Origin: Siphonodentalium dalli
Taxonomy: Eukaryota; Mollusca; Scaphopoda; Gadilida; Siphonodentaliidae
Direction of reading: 5' to 3'
Length of the DNA stretch: 64,000 nt
Assembly (NCBI GenBank): GCA_032622095.1
Contig: CP136061.1
Coordinates: 81,690,324 to 81,754,323, forward strand
Part shown: piece by piece, positions 1 to 10,567 of the stretch
Position numbering within the stretch: the first letter of the stretch is position 1
Layout: each line of letters opens with the position of its first letter
The notes under the pieces: generated by a model
The model's database searches: none
Seen by the model: only the letters and a program-made list of their open reading frames with translations
What the model was told of the DNA's origin: nothing
Translations under genes and position numbers: made by a program

Positions 1-42
1 TACAATTATACTCAATATCAACGTTTTAATTATTTCTTCCAG

Positions 43-181
43 CTGATGTTTTGGACTGGATGATCGACCGTACATTGTACAATGACACTCGATGCCCATG
101 TAGTACCCACCAATGTGAGAACAGAGTTGATGACGGTTACCATATAGCAGTAGCCATTGTTGGCAGCTTAAAAACTAAAAG
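43..181 (+). CDS. MOLO1-like gene, internal exon (first one in window)
   Basis: The acceptor is ttccag at 37-42, after a pyrimidine-rich tract. The donor is AAAAG/gtcagt at 181/182. The exon begins with the last two bases of a codon and ends phase 2. It encodes DVLDWMIDRTLYND, the Cys cluster CPCSTHQCEN, and the strand YHIAVAIVGSLK. The last ~25 bases and the donor recur at about 538-582 (see the repeat there). Confidence 0.65.
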
Positions 182-3100
182 GTCAGTTGATTATTCTTAA
201 AGACAATGAGGTTCCTAGAGGGTGAATTAGTGACGCTATCTCATATTGCAGGCTAGCATCACCAAATTCACCCTCTGGGTACCTCATTATGCATGGCCTC
301 ATCTGCTATGGGAGACAGATTGAATTTCCCAAATGGTAAATATTGTGATGTACACCTATCGTGAACCTCGTTTATGCAATGTGTCGTCTGCGAATTTGAG
401 GATATAGAGAAACTAAACAAAAAATGATATAGAATGAGTTTCTATAGATATTTGATAAAGAAACTTTCCCGAGAAGATGAGGCCTATGCAGAATGAGGTC
501 CCCAGAGGGTTAGTATACTGATGCTAGCCCACTATGCCATTGTGGGCTGTGGCAGCTTAAACACTAAAAGGTCAGTTGATCATTCTTGACAGTTGGCAAA
601 CCTGGAAATAGTGTGTCTGAAATTTGCAGAATGAGGTCCCCAGAAGGTGAATTTAGTGATGCTACCCCACACAGGGAACTAACATCACCAAATTCACCCT
701 CTGGGGACCTCATTCTGCATGGCCTCATCTGCTATGGGCTAGCATCACCAAATTCACCCTCTGGGGACCTCATTCTGCTTACACCTCAGCAGAATGAGGT
801 TCCCAGAGGGTGAATTTGGTGATGCTAGCCCACTATGCGGGGTAGCATCACTAAATTCACCCTCTGGGGACCTCATTCTGCAAATGACAAACACCCTACT
901 TCAAGGCTTGTTGCTGAAATGCAAATGTCAGACTCACTATATCCAGATTTGGATAAGGTAATATGTAACAATGGCTGTGATTGCATTGAATCAGGTTTGT
1001 CAAAGTACAAAGTGGAGTATCGGAACCGAGAGAGTACTGGTGTCGTCATATTTGTGTAACCTCATAAAAATGAATGCGGTGCACTAATGATATGATAATT
1101 TAATGTATTGTTTACATGCATTTTCTGGGCATTGTGGGCTGTGGGTAAATAACAAAGAAGTTAAGAATAATAACTTGTGATTGTCATGATGAAACTGAAT
1201 AAATAGAGAATACCTACGAGTTTTGGTTGAATACCCGAATTATCTCATGAGTGGGTGCAAGGAAGTACAGAATTTCCACGCAGCCGCGAGTGGAAATTAT
1301 GTACTTCCTTGCACCCATGAATGAGATAATCCGGGTATTCAACCAAAACCCGTAGGTTTTCTTTTTATTATATGCGCTATAAACCGCACCAAAACTGCTA
1401 ATTTTGTCCTACAGTTCACTTCAAATTGTTAGAAAGCTTCGACATTTGCATTTTGTTTACATTCCATCAATTAATTTGCTCACCACCGAATGACAAATAT
1501 CGAGCATAGCCGCCATAAGAAATAGTCCCCATTGTTTTATTCTGAAATGATGCGAGAAAATTAATGTATACATAATTTAGTAATAAGAATATATTAAAAC
1601 AAATGAGTTAACATTATAACAATTAAATAACAGTTTATGAACCGTGAAAATCAATAATTAAAACAATAGTCCGGCTGTTATTGATACGCTTTGAAACTTA
1701 ATGTGATTCGTCGCTATAAACCGGAAGTAATCTCCGAAAAAGTAATACTATTGTGTTATCCATCGAGTCGGTCAATGTTATCCATCGAGTCGGTCCAGGC
1801 GATGGATATAACGCTCTACGCCACGGCAATTTCCCACTATTTAATGGGGAAGCATATAATAAAACATAATATCACACAAACAGTTCCAAATTTCTGGTAG
1901 GGCGAATCACTTGACCCCACATGACCCACACATGCAATGAGAACTGAGTTGACTCACATCATCACTTTGATAAATTGACACACGGTTATTCACTTGACTC
2001 AACTCCATTGATGTTTGTGAGCACGGTTTACTCTTTGATCTGTCACAGACAATGCAATGATGTCACAACATTGATGTGACTTGTTAAAAGTTCAAACATC
2101 ATATAAACTGGATGGGACTGCCGCCTGCCAATTCTGTGAATTTGCGTCGCAGACCTGAAATAAACTGACAGGTTTCAACTACGGAATGTACAATTTATAT
2201 CAGTTACATGTACCTAACCCATTCCCGGGACGAGGGATCCTGAACTGGCACCCACTAATTTCCGCGACGTGTTAGGGTTTTACAAACAGACAGTAAACAT
2301 AGATGTATATCCTGACTGTTCTTCGATTTATGTACAGTCCGTCGAGTACAGCCGGTACTTGACTACAAAACCGGCACCGCATAAACGGCCAAGTTTTGGC
2401 ATTACCGGTACTGGTACCAGTTGACAGCCTGCGTTGAATACATTGCTTCACGCTAACGGGTGTGGAACTATTTTTTTTTTCAGTGATGACAGATCTGATG
2501 TGGCTTTGTTGAAAGCAGCTCAAGGATTCGCTTACGATCTCGAGAGGAAAGCATGGAACTATGGTTACTGCGACGAGGATATCGTCATTGTCTACTCTCA
2601 CGAGGATCATATAGTTAGTGTTATATTAGTGTTATATTAGTGTTATATTAGTGTTATATTAGTGTTATATTAGTGTTATATTAGTGTTATATTAGTGTTA
2701 TATTAGTGTTATATCAGTGTTATATTAGTGTTATATTAGTGTTATATCAGTGTTATATTAGTGTTATATCAGTGTTATATCAGTGTTATATTAGTGTTAT
2801 ATTATTCTAAATATAATTTACGCCAGAAAAAGTAAATCATGCCATGAACCTCTACTCTGGCGACACCTATAGTAATGCCCAAAGTAATTGACCACTTAAC
2901 CACAGCAGAATTATGGGTAATTTTTCATGATTTAGTCGGAAATATGGCTTGTTGTCATTCATTGGAAAGCTCTCGCCGAGAGCTTTCCGATGAATGGCAA
3001 CAAGCCATATTTCCAACTAAATCCTGAAAAATTACCCATAATTCTGCTGTGGTTAAGTGGTCAATTAATTTGGGCATTACTGTCTTCCACAAATTCTAAA

Positions 3101-6100
3101 TATGGGATCTATTTGAAGTTCAGATAGGGAAGCATATAACATAAAAAAAATAACGAGGGTAATTAGTGATGTGCAGTTTTCAAATTTCATTTCGGTATTG
3201 TTTTTGCAGAAAAACTAGGTTTTGGTTATGGTTTTACTCACTACACTGATCAGCAACGATGATATGCATAGAGCAGATGGTATAATACATATATATGACA
3301 TAATATTTCCAGTGATTTCTATAGTCTATGTGGCAATATGTGTCATTATTACTCATATGACACCTAAATGTTCCAAATTGAAACTGTTAATGGTGGCAAA
3401 TAGCAGCTGACAAAAGCGAGTGCTAACGTCTTGTAAAAGCGACATTTAGAGACGGTTAATTGAAACCGGAAGAATAGGGTTTAATAGAATATATATCAGT
3501 TGCTGTTTGGTTTTCAAATAAAACCGAAAGAAAACCGTAAAACCAACATCACTACAGGTAAGGCCAAATGAAAAAATATGTTTGGTTCTCAAGCACATTT
3601 TTTTTCAAAGTGATGAGGGAGGGCGATATTTATTTTTAGTATTTATTACAAACTGTTTCATGCTCGAATATCCGAATATCCAACGAAACAGGCTGTATTT
3701 ATTTCTATTGTAATTCAATCCATGAACAAATTTAAAATAAACTGCACGAAAAGCACTTTTTATCAACATTACGTGCTTTAAGGCCAAAAAAAATAAATGT
3801 TTTGGTTCTCGGCAATATTTTTTCAAATCAATGAGGGAGGGAGGGTTTTATTTTTATTTTTTATTATACCCCCACTTTCGAAGAAAATGGGGGGTATACT
3901 GGATTGACTGCGTCCATCCGTCCGTCACACTTTCTCCGTCCGTTCGTTCGTCCGTCCGTCCGACCTCATAACTCGAACAACTATGAACCGATTTCATTAA
4001 TTTTTTGTATGTAATCTCCTTAGGACGGTCTCTCCGCATGACGATAATTGCGGTTCGGTCCGACTTTATTTTTTCAAGTTACGCCTCTTTTTCGACTTAT
4101 TTTGACTTAGAAAATTATTTCCGACTTAATAACTTTAACAAATATGAACCGATTTCAATAATTTTTGGTATACATGCTTCTCACAATACCCTCTCTACAT
4201 GATGCGGCTAGGGATTGGCTTAGACTGTTTTTCGTAATATTACACCTCATTTTCGACTTATTTTGACTTAGAAAATTCTGTCTGACTTAATAACTTTAAC
4301 AAATATGAACCGATTTGAATAATTTTTTCTGTACAAGCTTCTTGTGACACCATATCGATATTATTAGTCCAAATTTTTCTTTAAACTTAAAAATCTTTTT
4401 GGTTGAGTTTACGGATAATGCGGGTTGAATTTGCCACGGTGGGGGTATGCTAGCACTCGAGTGCACACCTCTTGTTTTTTTCTGCGCATAGTAAGCATGG
4501 ACAAAGATACCTTCCTCTGTCTAGTAATAATCAGAAAGGTAGAGGGAACTTTTATGCATATAAACTCATTTAGTCTTGTATAAAATGACATTGTACTACC
4601 AGTGTATGACTGGGATTACCTAACAATATATAATGCCCCTGACATTAACTACTGTTATTGTTGTCTAAAAACTGATACCTCCCCATTCTAATATGTGATC
4701 CTGAATTTAGTCCTGTGCTTTTCAATTGTATAAAGTTACAATTAGTGTAAGTTGTTCACAATGACTAATTGTGAGAAGAGCATGAGGATCAGCTAATCAT
4801 TTTCTTAATTGTAGTCATCTACTTCATGTTGTAAGCCTGCAAGTCACTTTTTAACACATTACATGTTAGAGCCTAATGCACACTTATATTCAACACATAT
4901 CTACTATGGACATGTTGATAAAATAAAATAAAAAAAGTTTTTTTGTCATAACATCAGGCATTGCAATAAAAAGGCCTAATGCGGCCCTTTTTATTCAATG
5001 CGGTGGGGCCTGAGAACCAAAACTTTTTTTTTTTGGCCTAAAGTTAGAGATCCTTTTTTCAGATAAAGTTATCAACTCTCGGCTAATCGGAATATGTGTT
5101 TCAGTGACAAATATTCAACATGAATAACAATTAATAATATTTTTAATATTTCAGCTACAGGCGATGATGGGTTCAACAACGAGACGGGTCATTAATGCTC
5201 GTGTTATGACTGAAATTCAGCATTACGTCGGGCACCATTTTGCTCCCGGTAATGAAGTTTCCGTCGGTCTGTATCATCTGATCGAGACCATTAGGTATGT
5301 CAAGGTCATTAGGTTGATTTATATGGAAATTAAATATATATTTTTCATTACACACTTGTTGCTATATTTTTAGCTGTCATTATTTTGACATGTGTGGTTA
5401 TTTCAATTCAATTTCAGTTCTGATAAAGACATGCAATGTAAATGACGTTATGCACAACAGGCCAAACGGTGGGCCTACTACTCTCCGGTGCCAAATATAA
5501 ATAGTGATGGCCAAATATAAATAGTGATGGCCAAATATAAATGGTGATGGTAAACATTTTCAGTTGAAATTAATAAAAGTGATGGTACCGAATAATATTT
5601 ATGGTGAAAATTTATGGAAATAAACCAAAGTAGACTATATTTTTGGATTTTAGCCAATAAATGCTGTTTTATAGTTTCTGCTGAATGACAACAGCCCAGT
5701 ATCTTTCAATAACACACATACATTGCAGTCAGTAATGAAATCCCATAAAAAATAGCAAATGTTTGTGTATTAGTGTGCCCAAGCCTTGAAATAGTGTGTC
5801 TGTCATTTACAGAATGAGGTCCCCAGAGGGTGAACTTTGTGACACTACCCCACACAACAGGCTAACATCACCAAATTCCCCCTCTGGTGGGGGGGGTGTG
5901 AGTTGGAAATTCCTGACACAACATCAGGGGGGGGGGGGGTATTGTTTTTGGACCAATATTTGCATATTTTTGTTACTTTTGGTGAAAATTGGGACTGAAA
6001 TGGAAATTTTCCAACCTTAGGAGATGTGGGGGTAGGTGTCAGGTTGGAAATTTCCAACACTTGGAAAGCTTGTGTCCTGGTCCCTCCCCCTTGGCTAGTC

Positions 6101-7690
6101 AAAAACTGCTAGTTAATTTAAGAAAACAATATTTGTCTACATTTGGTCAACATTGTTATTGGAATTGTCATCAGTTGGAAATTTTACAACCTAAGTGGTG
6201 TTTCAGGTTTGAAATTTCCAACTCTAGGCTTGAAGCCAGTCTAGATGCTAGGATTTTGCGATTTTCTTGTTCAGATTTCAAAATTTTCTCACACCAGGCC
6301 GAACCATGGTCCGCCCAGTGTGTCAGGGTCCCTCCCCCGTGGTAAATCAAACACTGCATTAAAACAATATTTTACTGCATTTGGTCACAATTGTGGATTG
6401 AAATGGTCATCAGTGGGAAATTTAAGGGCGAGTATGATGAAATTTCCAACACTAGAAAAGCTTGGGGCCAGTCTAGATGCTAGGATTTTGGGATTTTTGT
6501 GTTTAGATTTCCAAATTTTCTTGTACCAGGCCGAACCATGGTCTGCCCGGTGTGGTCCTGGTCTCTCGCCCGTAGCCATGTGCATTTGTTAATTAACGTG
6601 ATGTCACGTTCATTTGGCACCAGACAGTACACCATTATTTCAACCTCTTAGCTAGCATGGGGGCTGGACAAAACAATAAATTGTTAACAATGAATTTTTG
6701 TATTGCTGTGTAATAAATATGGCATCACACTAGGCCAGAAAATGTGGCTGTTAGAACATTACTATATTTGATATATGATACCTACTTCTTAACCCCTTCA
6801 ATGATAAATAGATTCTCCCACCCAGTAATAAATGTACATCTTGGAATGTTCCATTATTCGTTTGAAGGGTGTTCAAGTAATAAAAGCAAACAACAGTATG
6901 GCGATAATGTAAAACAGGTGTAGAAGATTTCATATTCATTGGGGGGAAATGTTCAGGTAATAAATCTAAAGTCGTTTGTTGAACTTATTAACTGAACATT
7001 TCTTAAGGAACTACTTTTCTCTTCAATGAGTATTTAGTATAGAGAGTGTTGGAACACTTTTGCAATGCAAAATGTTTTTCTTGTGTATCTGTGGTAAGGC
7101 CAAAAAAATATATATCTGTTTCTGGTGACATGCAAGAAAAAAATAGGGGGTGGTTGTTGTACTTGTTTTTAATGTACTATAAAATAATAAAACTAAGTAC
7201 ATAATATTAGAATATAGTGTAATTTATTGTTTTTTTTAATAAAACATGAAAAAATAAGTTTGATTCGGCTGTGACCTAATAGAAGTGTGGTATATTTTCC
7301 TGTTTAACAGTACACACAGTGTGTCCATTTTACACTGAAATGAATCTGTTCACACGGAAAATAAAATTGAATGCGTACAAATTTTGCAAAATCAATAAAT
7401 CAATAAAATGAAAACAGTCAGCGGCGCCAGAATAGGGGCAGGCGAGTCACCAGAAACACAGATCTTTATATTTTGGCCTAATAATAATAGAAATGTTGTT
7501 GTTGGACAGAACATCTTTAAATTAACTAAGATCTTTAATTTTCAGACATGCTCTTCGAAGAGAATACATATCGCCGGCTGCCTTATATGGAACATATCAA
7601 GCTCTTAGGAGTGGCGCCACCCAGGCAGCTTTATCGACCATCACTCTTGTTTCCATGGCGACCATCACATCTGTATATCGTGTGTTGTAA
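43..7690 (+). CDS. MOLO1/TPM-domain-like protein, 3' part of gene (exons 43-181, 2484-2613, 5155-5294, 7546-7690)
   Basis: Four exons join with consistent phases (139, 130, 140 and 145 nt; junction phases 2, 0, 2) into about 184 residues ending at TAA 7688-7690. All have AG acceptors and GT donors. The order of landmarks fits the TPM/MOLO1 fold (modulator of levamisole receptor-1, an extracellular or luminal membrane-linked domain): a Cys-rich stretch with CPC and a further Cys, a YHIAVAIV strand, a helix with AQGFAYDLERKAW, then CDEDIVIVYSHEDH, a TTRRV turn, and a helix with GLYHLIETIR. The C-terminus (ALSTITLVSMATITSVY) is moderately hydrophobic and could be a short membrane helix. The N-terminal exons and any signal peptide lie upstream of the window. 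The family is assigned from motif order by eye, so it is less certain than MED14. A plain TPM-domain protein is the main alternative. Confidence 0.6.
203..520. mobile_element. DP-2 hairpin element, diverged copy, 22 bp after an exon
   Basis: A hairpin at 207-295 (arm cores gagggtgaatt and aattcaccctc) is followed by the DP-2 internal segment 'ggcctcatctgctatgggag' and a 489-517 arm fragment (gcagaatgaggtccccagag). It starts about 22 bp from the donor of exon 43-181. Confidence 0.75.
538..582 (+). repeat. Partial copy of exon 43-181 donor edge
   Basis: This segment repeats 152-198, the exon end plus the splice donor and the first intronic bases (ggcagcttaaa, ctaaaaggtcagttgat, attctt), with a few changes. 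It lies about 380 bp downstream, on the far side of a DP-2 copy. It keeps a usable GT donor but lacks an acceptor, so it is not a complete second exon. Confidence 0.75.
599..908. mobile_element. DP-2 double-hairpin element with an extra half unit
   Basis: Hairpins at 627-720 and 790-885 are separated by a third half-arm at 734-770. The outer ends are the family TIR (tggaaatagtgtgtctg on the left, the cacccta.ttcaaggcttg form on the right). The outer arms carry TTTAGTGATG and the inner arms TTTGGTGATG, as in the full copy at 51.75 kb. Confidence 0.8.
909..2483. other. Intron remainder with one long hairpin (1209-1352)
   Basis: 1209-1352 is a near-perfect inverted repeat with ~65-bp arms (cctacgagttttggttgaa against ttcaaccaaaacccgtagg) around cgcagccgcg. 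A 24-bp direct duplication (ttatccatcgagtcggtc twice) lies at 1757-1798. I see nothing else recognisable in 909-1208 or 1353-2470, which are AT-rich. Confidence 0.7.
2484..2613 (+). CDS. MOLO1-like gene, exon 2 in window
   Basis: The acceptor has a long T-run (ttttttttttcag, ending 2483). The donor is ATA/gttagt at 2613/2614. It completes the split Ser codon of the previous exon and encodes DDRSDVALLKAAQGFAYDLE and then WNYGYCDEDIVIVYSHEDH. The donor runs straight into an 11-bp tandem array, so its downstream intronic context is repeat sequence. Confidence 0.65.
2616..2808. repeat. 11-bp tandem array abutting a splice donor
   Basis: Unit AGTGTTATATT (variant AGTGTTATATC) is repeated about 17 times. 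It begins within the donor hexamer of exon 2484-2613, so the donor itself looks like the first unit. Confidence 0.95.
2870..3083. mobile_element. Hairpin MITE, pogo/mariner-like, full copy
   Basis: A ~100-bp-armed inverted repeat begins tagtaatgcccaaagtaatt and ends ttaatttgggcattactg, with centre ctctcgccgagag. Related copies are at 32476-32590 (half) and 62977-63129. The ACAGTAATG/CATTACTGT termini resemble pogo/Tigger-type ends; that family link is inference. Confidence 0.75.
3084..3777. other. AT-rich intron, diverged element end at ~3559-3640
   Basis: 3559-3640 is a degraded left end of the element at 3780-5040 (aaggccaaatg, ttggttctcaag, tgatgagggaggg). The rest shows no recognisable feature. 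Confidence 0.45.
3780..5040. mobile_element. TIR element (GGCC/poly-A termini) with a nested insertion
   Basis: The ends are ttaaggccaaaaaaaa.aa..gttttggttctc and gagaaccaaaacttttttt..ggcct, an inverted repeat of about 35 bp. A second copy at 48728-51411 shares the body (tttttctgcgcatagtaag, agataccttcctctgtctag and onward). Comparing the two shows that 3868-4472 is an insertion present only here. Confidence 0.75.
3868..4472. mobile_element. Nested 'tatacccccac' element
   Basis: It starts with a hairpin (atacccccac..tcgaag..gggggtat), contains Cgtccgtccgtc-rich DNA and two diverged internal units (cgacttattttgacttagaa, tatgaaccgattt), and ends near gggggtatgctagcactcg. Its limits are defined by the empty site in the copy at 48.8 kb. 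Such elements are widespread in marine invertebrates (recollection, not checked). Confidence 0.65.
5155..5294 (+). CDS. MOLO1-like gene, exon 3 in window
   Basis: The acceptor is atttcag ending 5154. An alternative AG 6 nt further on would keep the frame. The donor is ATTAG/gtatgt at 5294/5295. It encodes MMGSTTRRVINARVMTEIQH, then YVGHHFAPGNEVSVGLYHL and IETIR. The pattern (turn, helix, aromatic segment, 'G.Y.L' helix) resembles the C-terminal half of TPM domains. Confidence 0.65.
5488..5548. repeat. 21-bp triplication
   Basis: ccaaatataaatagtgatgg occurs three times in tandem (the last copy has 'tggtgatgg'). Confidence 0.85.
5779..5886. mobile_element. DP-2, single hairpin copy
   Basis: It begins agccttgaaatagtgtgtct, followed by one hairpin whose right arm runs into a poly-G stretch. 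The second hairpin is missing. Confidence 0.7.
5900..6590. repeat. ~232-bp tandem repeat, about 2.8 units
   Basis: Segments 'tctagatgctaggattttg', 'caggccgaaccatggtc' and 'gaaatttccaacact' recur at about 232-bp spacing. Several apparent ORFs here are read-through of the repeat. Confidence 0.75.
6780..7040. mobile_element. Dispersed repeat (TTAACCCC-ended family)
   Basis: It shares aaatgttcaggtaataa, tgaatgatagac-like and gattctcccacccagt-like segments with 58600-58800 and 60260-60540. One end reads TTAACCCCTTCAATG. 7041-7545 is AT-rich intron with only a fragment (gtaaggccaaaaaaa) at ~7091. Confidence 0.6.
7546..7690 (+). CDS. MOLO1-like gene, terminal exon
   Basis: The acceptor is aattttcag ending 7545. 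It encodes HALRREYISPAALYGTYQAL and a modestly hydrophobic tail ending SVYRVL, followed by TAA at 7688-7690. An AATAAA at 7961-7966 is a plausible polyadenylation signal, giving a 3' UTR of roughly 290 nt. Confidence 0.62.
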
Positions 7691-7960
7691 GCATGAGTTA
7701 TGAGAATGCACCTGCAGCACCAGAGTATAAACATAGAAGCTGACACCACCCGAAGTTAGAGATCCTGAGTTACCTTAGCAACCAAGTTAATTATCAGTAG
7801 CCCGCAGTGCCTCTAATGAAAATTACTTGGCTATTCTGACACATAAAAAATGTCTGTGTTTATGCCCAGGTTTGCATTAATTCTAGAGTATATCGTGTAA
7901 AATTCCTGTTGATAGAACTCTAGATAGTCCATTTTTAGATTAGATTTCCTGTTCATGGGA

Positions 7961-7966
7961 AATAAA
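7961..7966 (+). terminator. Candidate polyadenylation signal of MOLO1-like gene
   Basis: This is the first canonical AATAAA downstream of the stop at 7690, 271 nt away. The 3' UTR stretch 7691-7960 carries no recognisable repeat. There is no transcript evidence. Confidence 0.4.
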
Positions 7967-8550
7967 AATATTTAACATCCAACCTTTGTCAAATTGTTTT
8001 TTTGGCAAATTGCCTGACAACACCAGTTATTTTTAATGACCTTGACACTGGATATTTTCTTGACTAAATAGATGCTACTGATTGTGTACTGGGAGGAATT
8101 AAAAGTTTTGCCAGGAAATTTACATCTTTCAGAAGAGCTGAATCCTATTTCGCTAGGGCCAAATCATCTGCCGATTAATTTCATTGGCGTCTAAGGCCCC
8201 TGTAGAAATGTCTCAAAATTAATGACTTCAAATTAGAAATGAATCCCTTTTCATATCGTCCATGTTATAAAAAAACATCTACTTTATTAGACACTTTTGG
8301 CATAATGAATGTCGACAATAATTTTTATGAATATGGTACTACGTCACTAGAATTTTTGTTTGTTATATTCATTGTCGATTACAGGTTACGATTACAGGTT
8401 CGGATTGCCAACAAAACTCACAATTGCACGATATAGTAATAAGTTCGCGATCGTTTTTCATCTCCTCAATGTGTGAGATGACCCTTAGATTATTTCCTTA
8501 AATTGTTATCATCATGTGGCCTTAATTTTTACCTTTTAACAATTTTTTTT
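7967..8550. other. Intergenic, nothing recognised
   Basis: AT-rich sequence downstream of the MOLO1-like gene. I see no repeat or coding potential. Confidence 0.5.
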
Positions 8551-8920
8551 ACCCTGTGCCAATGCATTCTCTTATATATGCGAGTCGACCATAGGTCGCC
8601 TCGCATATATAAGAGAATGCATTGGCCTAACAATTTTTTACAATTTTAATAATTTTTTCTTGTATTCTTTAACAATTTTATAATTTCACCCATACAGAGC
8701 CCCAGACAAACATGAGTAGACAACACTCTTCTATATGCTTCTATATGTGTGTGGGGCTCCCTGCAGGGAAATGGATGTTTTTTATTTTAAGTCCTAAAAA
8801 TTGTAAGAAACATTTATTTTAAAAAAATGATAAAAAATTGTTAGGCCAATGCATTCTCTTATATATGCGAGGCGACCTATGGTCGACTCGCATATATAAG
8901 AGAATGCATTGGCACAGGGT
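8551..8920. mobile_element. DP-1 double-hairpin MITE, reference full copy
   Basis: Ends accctgtgcc/ggcacagggt. Left hairpin 8558-8629: stem CCAATGCATTCTCTTATATA then TGCGAGTCGACC, loop ATA, and the complementary return. A mirror-image hairpin lies at 8847-8914. The ~210-bp internal part includes tgtttgggg-type and ctgcaggg-containing DNA. The whole element is an inverted repeat whose arms are themselves hairpins. It has no ORF. Confidence 0.9.
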
Positions 8921-10312
8921 AAAAAAATTTGTTAATGGCAATCAAATCATTTGTCATGAAACACAAGACACTTGCGAAACACAAAGCGCTAAAGATATGA
9001 CTGGGTTACAGGATAATTAAGTACAAAATAATTACTGTAGTTCCCTTACTGCCAGTAGCAAGCACGATTGTCTCACAAAATCACTCGTCGTCAAATCTGC
9101 AAAAAGGTTTTTGGGCTGTCCGAAAAAAAAATTGGACAACAAATAGCTATTCGTAACAATTATCTGTCATCGCTCAAAATGTGAAAATTGTCTATTATCA
9201 CACAAGTTCACGGTTGTACCATAATTTTAAATCTATGCATGAGATAAATAACATTTATATATCTGTGGTTGTATCTTCTTCCATTCTCGGAATACTGGAG
9301 AGTATGTATTTTTAACTAAAATGTCTCTATATGCAAATACATGACAATTTGCCTAAATGCATTGATATTTTAAATATTCATATGTTAACTGTATAATAAT
9401 ATGAGATTCCGGAATCTGTTGTGATGATCTCGTTGAGAATAGTTTCATAGTATTATATTTACATAGCCTATGTGTTACAGGTACATAAAATCCTGTTTGT
9501 TGATTGGTCAACTGTCAATTGGGTCATGTGTGTTATTCTCCAATAAAACACACCATAACACCGGTAACTTGCGATCGGTAACTTGCGGGTAGAAAATTGG
9601 GCTAACCTGCAGTGTTCCATGGAGATGGGAGCCCTCCATACATTTAAATATAAACTGAAAATACATTTTGTTGCTAACAACGATGCACTATGATTTGGCT
9701 TATCAAGTTGCATATTCATGGCATACAAAACAAATAAAATATTGCCTAACCTCTAAAAGATTCTCACAACAGATGGTCATCTAGATATATAGAGGAATCT
9801 TGCATTAACTGTATAAATGATGATATATGAATATACACATGTTGTAATCGCTTACATTGAGTGGCTTCAGCATTATTTATTGTATTAATCCTATCCTCAA
9901 CATGCGTCATTTGTAACTTACATGATCTTTGATTTTGTTGTTTCGACTCATGAATTGTTAAAGCTTTATTGAATCAAACGTTTTTTCCACACACTACCTT
10001 ATCATCTGATTTATCAGTGTTCTTCATGCTGTCGGTATGATGCTGTCGGTGTCACAATGTCGGTATCATGCCGTTGGTGTCATGCTGTCGGTGGCGTGAA
10101 CCCTGTCCATACACTGCGTTATTATCTGATTTATTGCTGTTCATGCAATGTAAAATATCTGATATTAGCAATTATCAAAACCGATATCCTGCCTCATTTG
10201 TTTCTTAAAGTGGAATAAAAATAACGCATGATTGTACGTCGTACAAATTAGTATCATTATGGTACAGTCTTGAAAATTTTATCGGAAATGGGATTCAAAT
10301 TGTTTGTTGACT
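8921..10312. other. Intergenic; one short tandem stretch
   Basis: 10020-10098 holds an imperfect ~13-bp tandem (tgctgtcggtatga, tgctgtcggtgtca and similar). The rest is unique-looking AT-rich DNA. Confidence 0.5.
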
Positions 10313-10567
10313 CATTCATGACGGGAGCTGCGCTGGTGAAGCATTAATGACCTTGTAAGCCAGTGCATTCTCTTATATATGTGAGTCTCCCATAGGGAGC
10401 CTCCCATATATAAGAGAATGCACTGGCTTACAAGGTCAAAGTAAATTATGTAGGCCAATGTATTCTCTTATATATGCGAGGCTCCCTATGGGAGACTCAC
10501 ATATATAAAAGAATGCATTGGCACTTTTTTGCAAAATTTCAAGAAGCTCCAGTCATGGAAGGGGTAA
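10313..10567. mobile_element. DP-1 class II copy
   Basis: TIR attcatgacgggagct / agctccagtcatggaa. Hairpin 10351-10435 (ccttgtaagCCAGTG...CACTGGcttacaagg) has loop region CTCCC-ATA-GGGAG. The second hairpin is at 10453-10522. It lacks a clean TTAA on the left. Confidence 0.85.
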
